A stretch of DNA of 7,489 nucleotides from positions 1-7,489 of the forward strand of contig URNT01000070.1 of assembly GCA_900549235.1 (NCBI GenBank). Direction: 5' to 3'. Shown in pieces: positions 7,450 to 7,489 of the stretch (its first letter is position 1; each line of letters starts with the position of its first letter). The DNA comes from an uncultured Clostridium sp. (GTDB lineage: Bacteria > Bacillota > Clostridia > Lachnospirales > Lachnospiraceae). The position numbers and the translations under genes are program-made. Under the pieces are notes generated by a model, which made no database searches, was not told where the DNA came from, and worked only from the letters and a program-made list of their open reading frames with translations.

Positions 7450-7477
7450 GTAAATTCCAGTGCAGAGGTAAATTCCA
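7450..7477. repeat. Two tandem copies of GTAAATTCCA
   Basis: GTAAATTCCA occurs at 7450-7459 and again at 7468-7477, an 18-base period, just after the cas3 stop. Short tandem motifs of this kind are known at the ends of IS21-family elements, and the stretch begins with TG directly after the stop. No transposase or partner end is in the window. It may instead be protein-binding repeats, or chance. The repeat is directly visible; its nature is not settled. Confidence 0.4.
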
Positions 7478-7489
7478 CCAGACATTAAA

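Noticed and set aside
7450..7477. Reading the tandem GTAAATTCCA copies as the start of a CRISPR array
   Set aside because: The repeat is only 10 bases with an 8-base gap. Type I-C repeats are about 32 bases with spacers of about 34, so this is not an array.

Overview
The window reads as chromosomal DNA of a Gram-positive anaerobe, most likely a Clostridia/Lachnospiraceae-type Firmicute. This is inferred from strong GGAGG/AGGGGG ribosome sites, sigma-A-like promoters, moderate GC content, a very large multi-PAS cyclic-di-GMP protein, and a type I-C-like Cas3. No rRNA or other taxonomic marker is present, so the assignment is an inference.

Layout. Positions 1-147 are non-coding and hold two hairpins: a possible rightward terminator of a gene left of the window, and a good leftward terminator for the large gene that follows. 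Positions 148-4392 (minus) encode a 1,414-residue soluble cyclic-di-GMP turnover protein, ordered PAS - degenerate GGDEF - EAL - Cys-rich PAS - GAF - about three PAS-like modules - canonical GGDEF with an I-site. Its GTG start is supported by a good ribosome site, and an extended -10 promoter with symmetric elements lies upstream. Positions 4546-4986 (minus) encode a 146-residue protein resembling the DUF6508 group, with its own convincing promoter at 5028-5056. That promoter overlaps the upstream end of the open frame and so excludes the longer start. Positions 4987-5292 are a divergent intergenic region whose right half is strikingly G-rich on the plus strand. Positions 5293-7431 (plus) encode a complete 712-residue Cas3 HD-nuclease/helicase, the first gene expected in a type I-C cas operon. 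The final 58 bases lack a usable start codon for cas5 and carry a short tandem motif that might be the edge of a mobile element.

How the genes relate. Two unrelated units share the divergent region. The leftward unit is c-di-GMP signalling: synthesis at the C-terminal GGDEF and hydrolysis at the EAL, under several sensory domains. The small DUF gene lies upstream on the same strand, but the large gene has its own promoter. The rightward unit is CRISPR interference: Cas3 would be recruited by a Cascade complex to degrade target DNA, but no Cascade gene, adaptation gene or CRISPR array lies inside the window. No wholly new system is demonstrable here. The points most worth a second look are what follows cas3, the G-rich cas3 promoter region, and the paired live/dead GGDEF design of the signalling protein.
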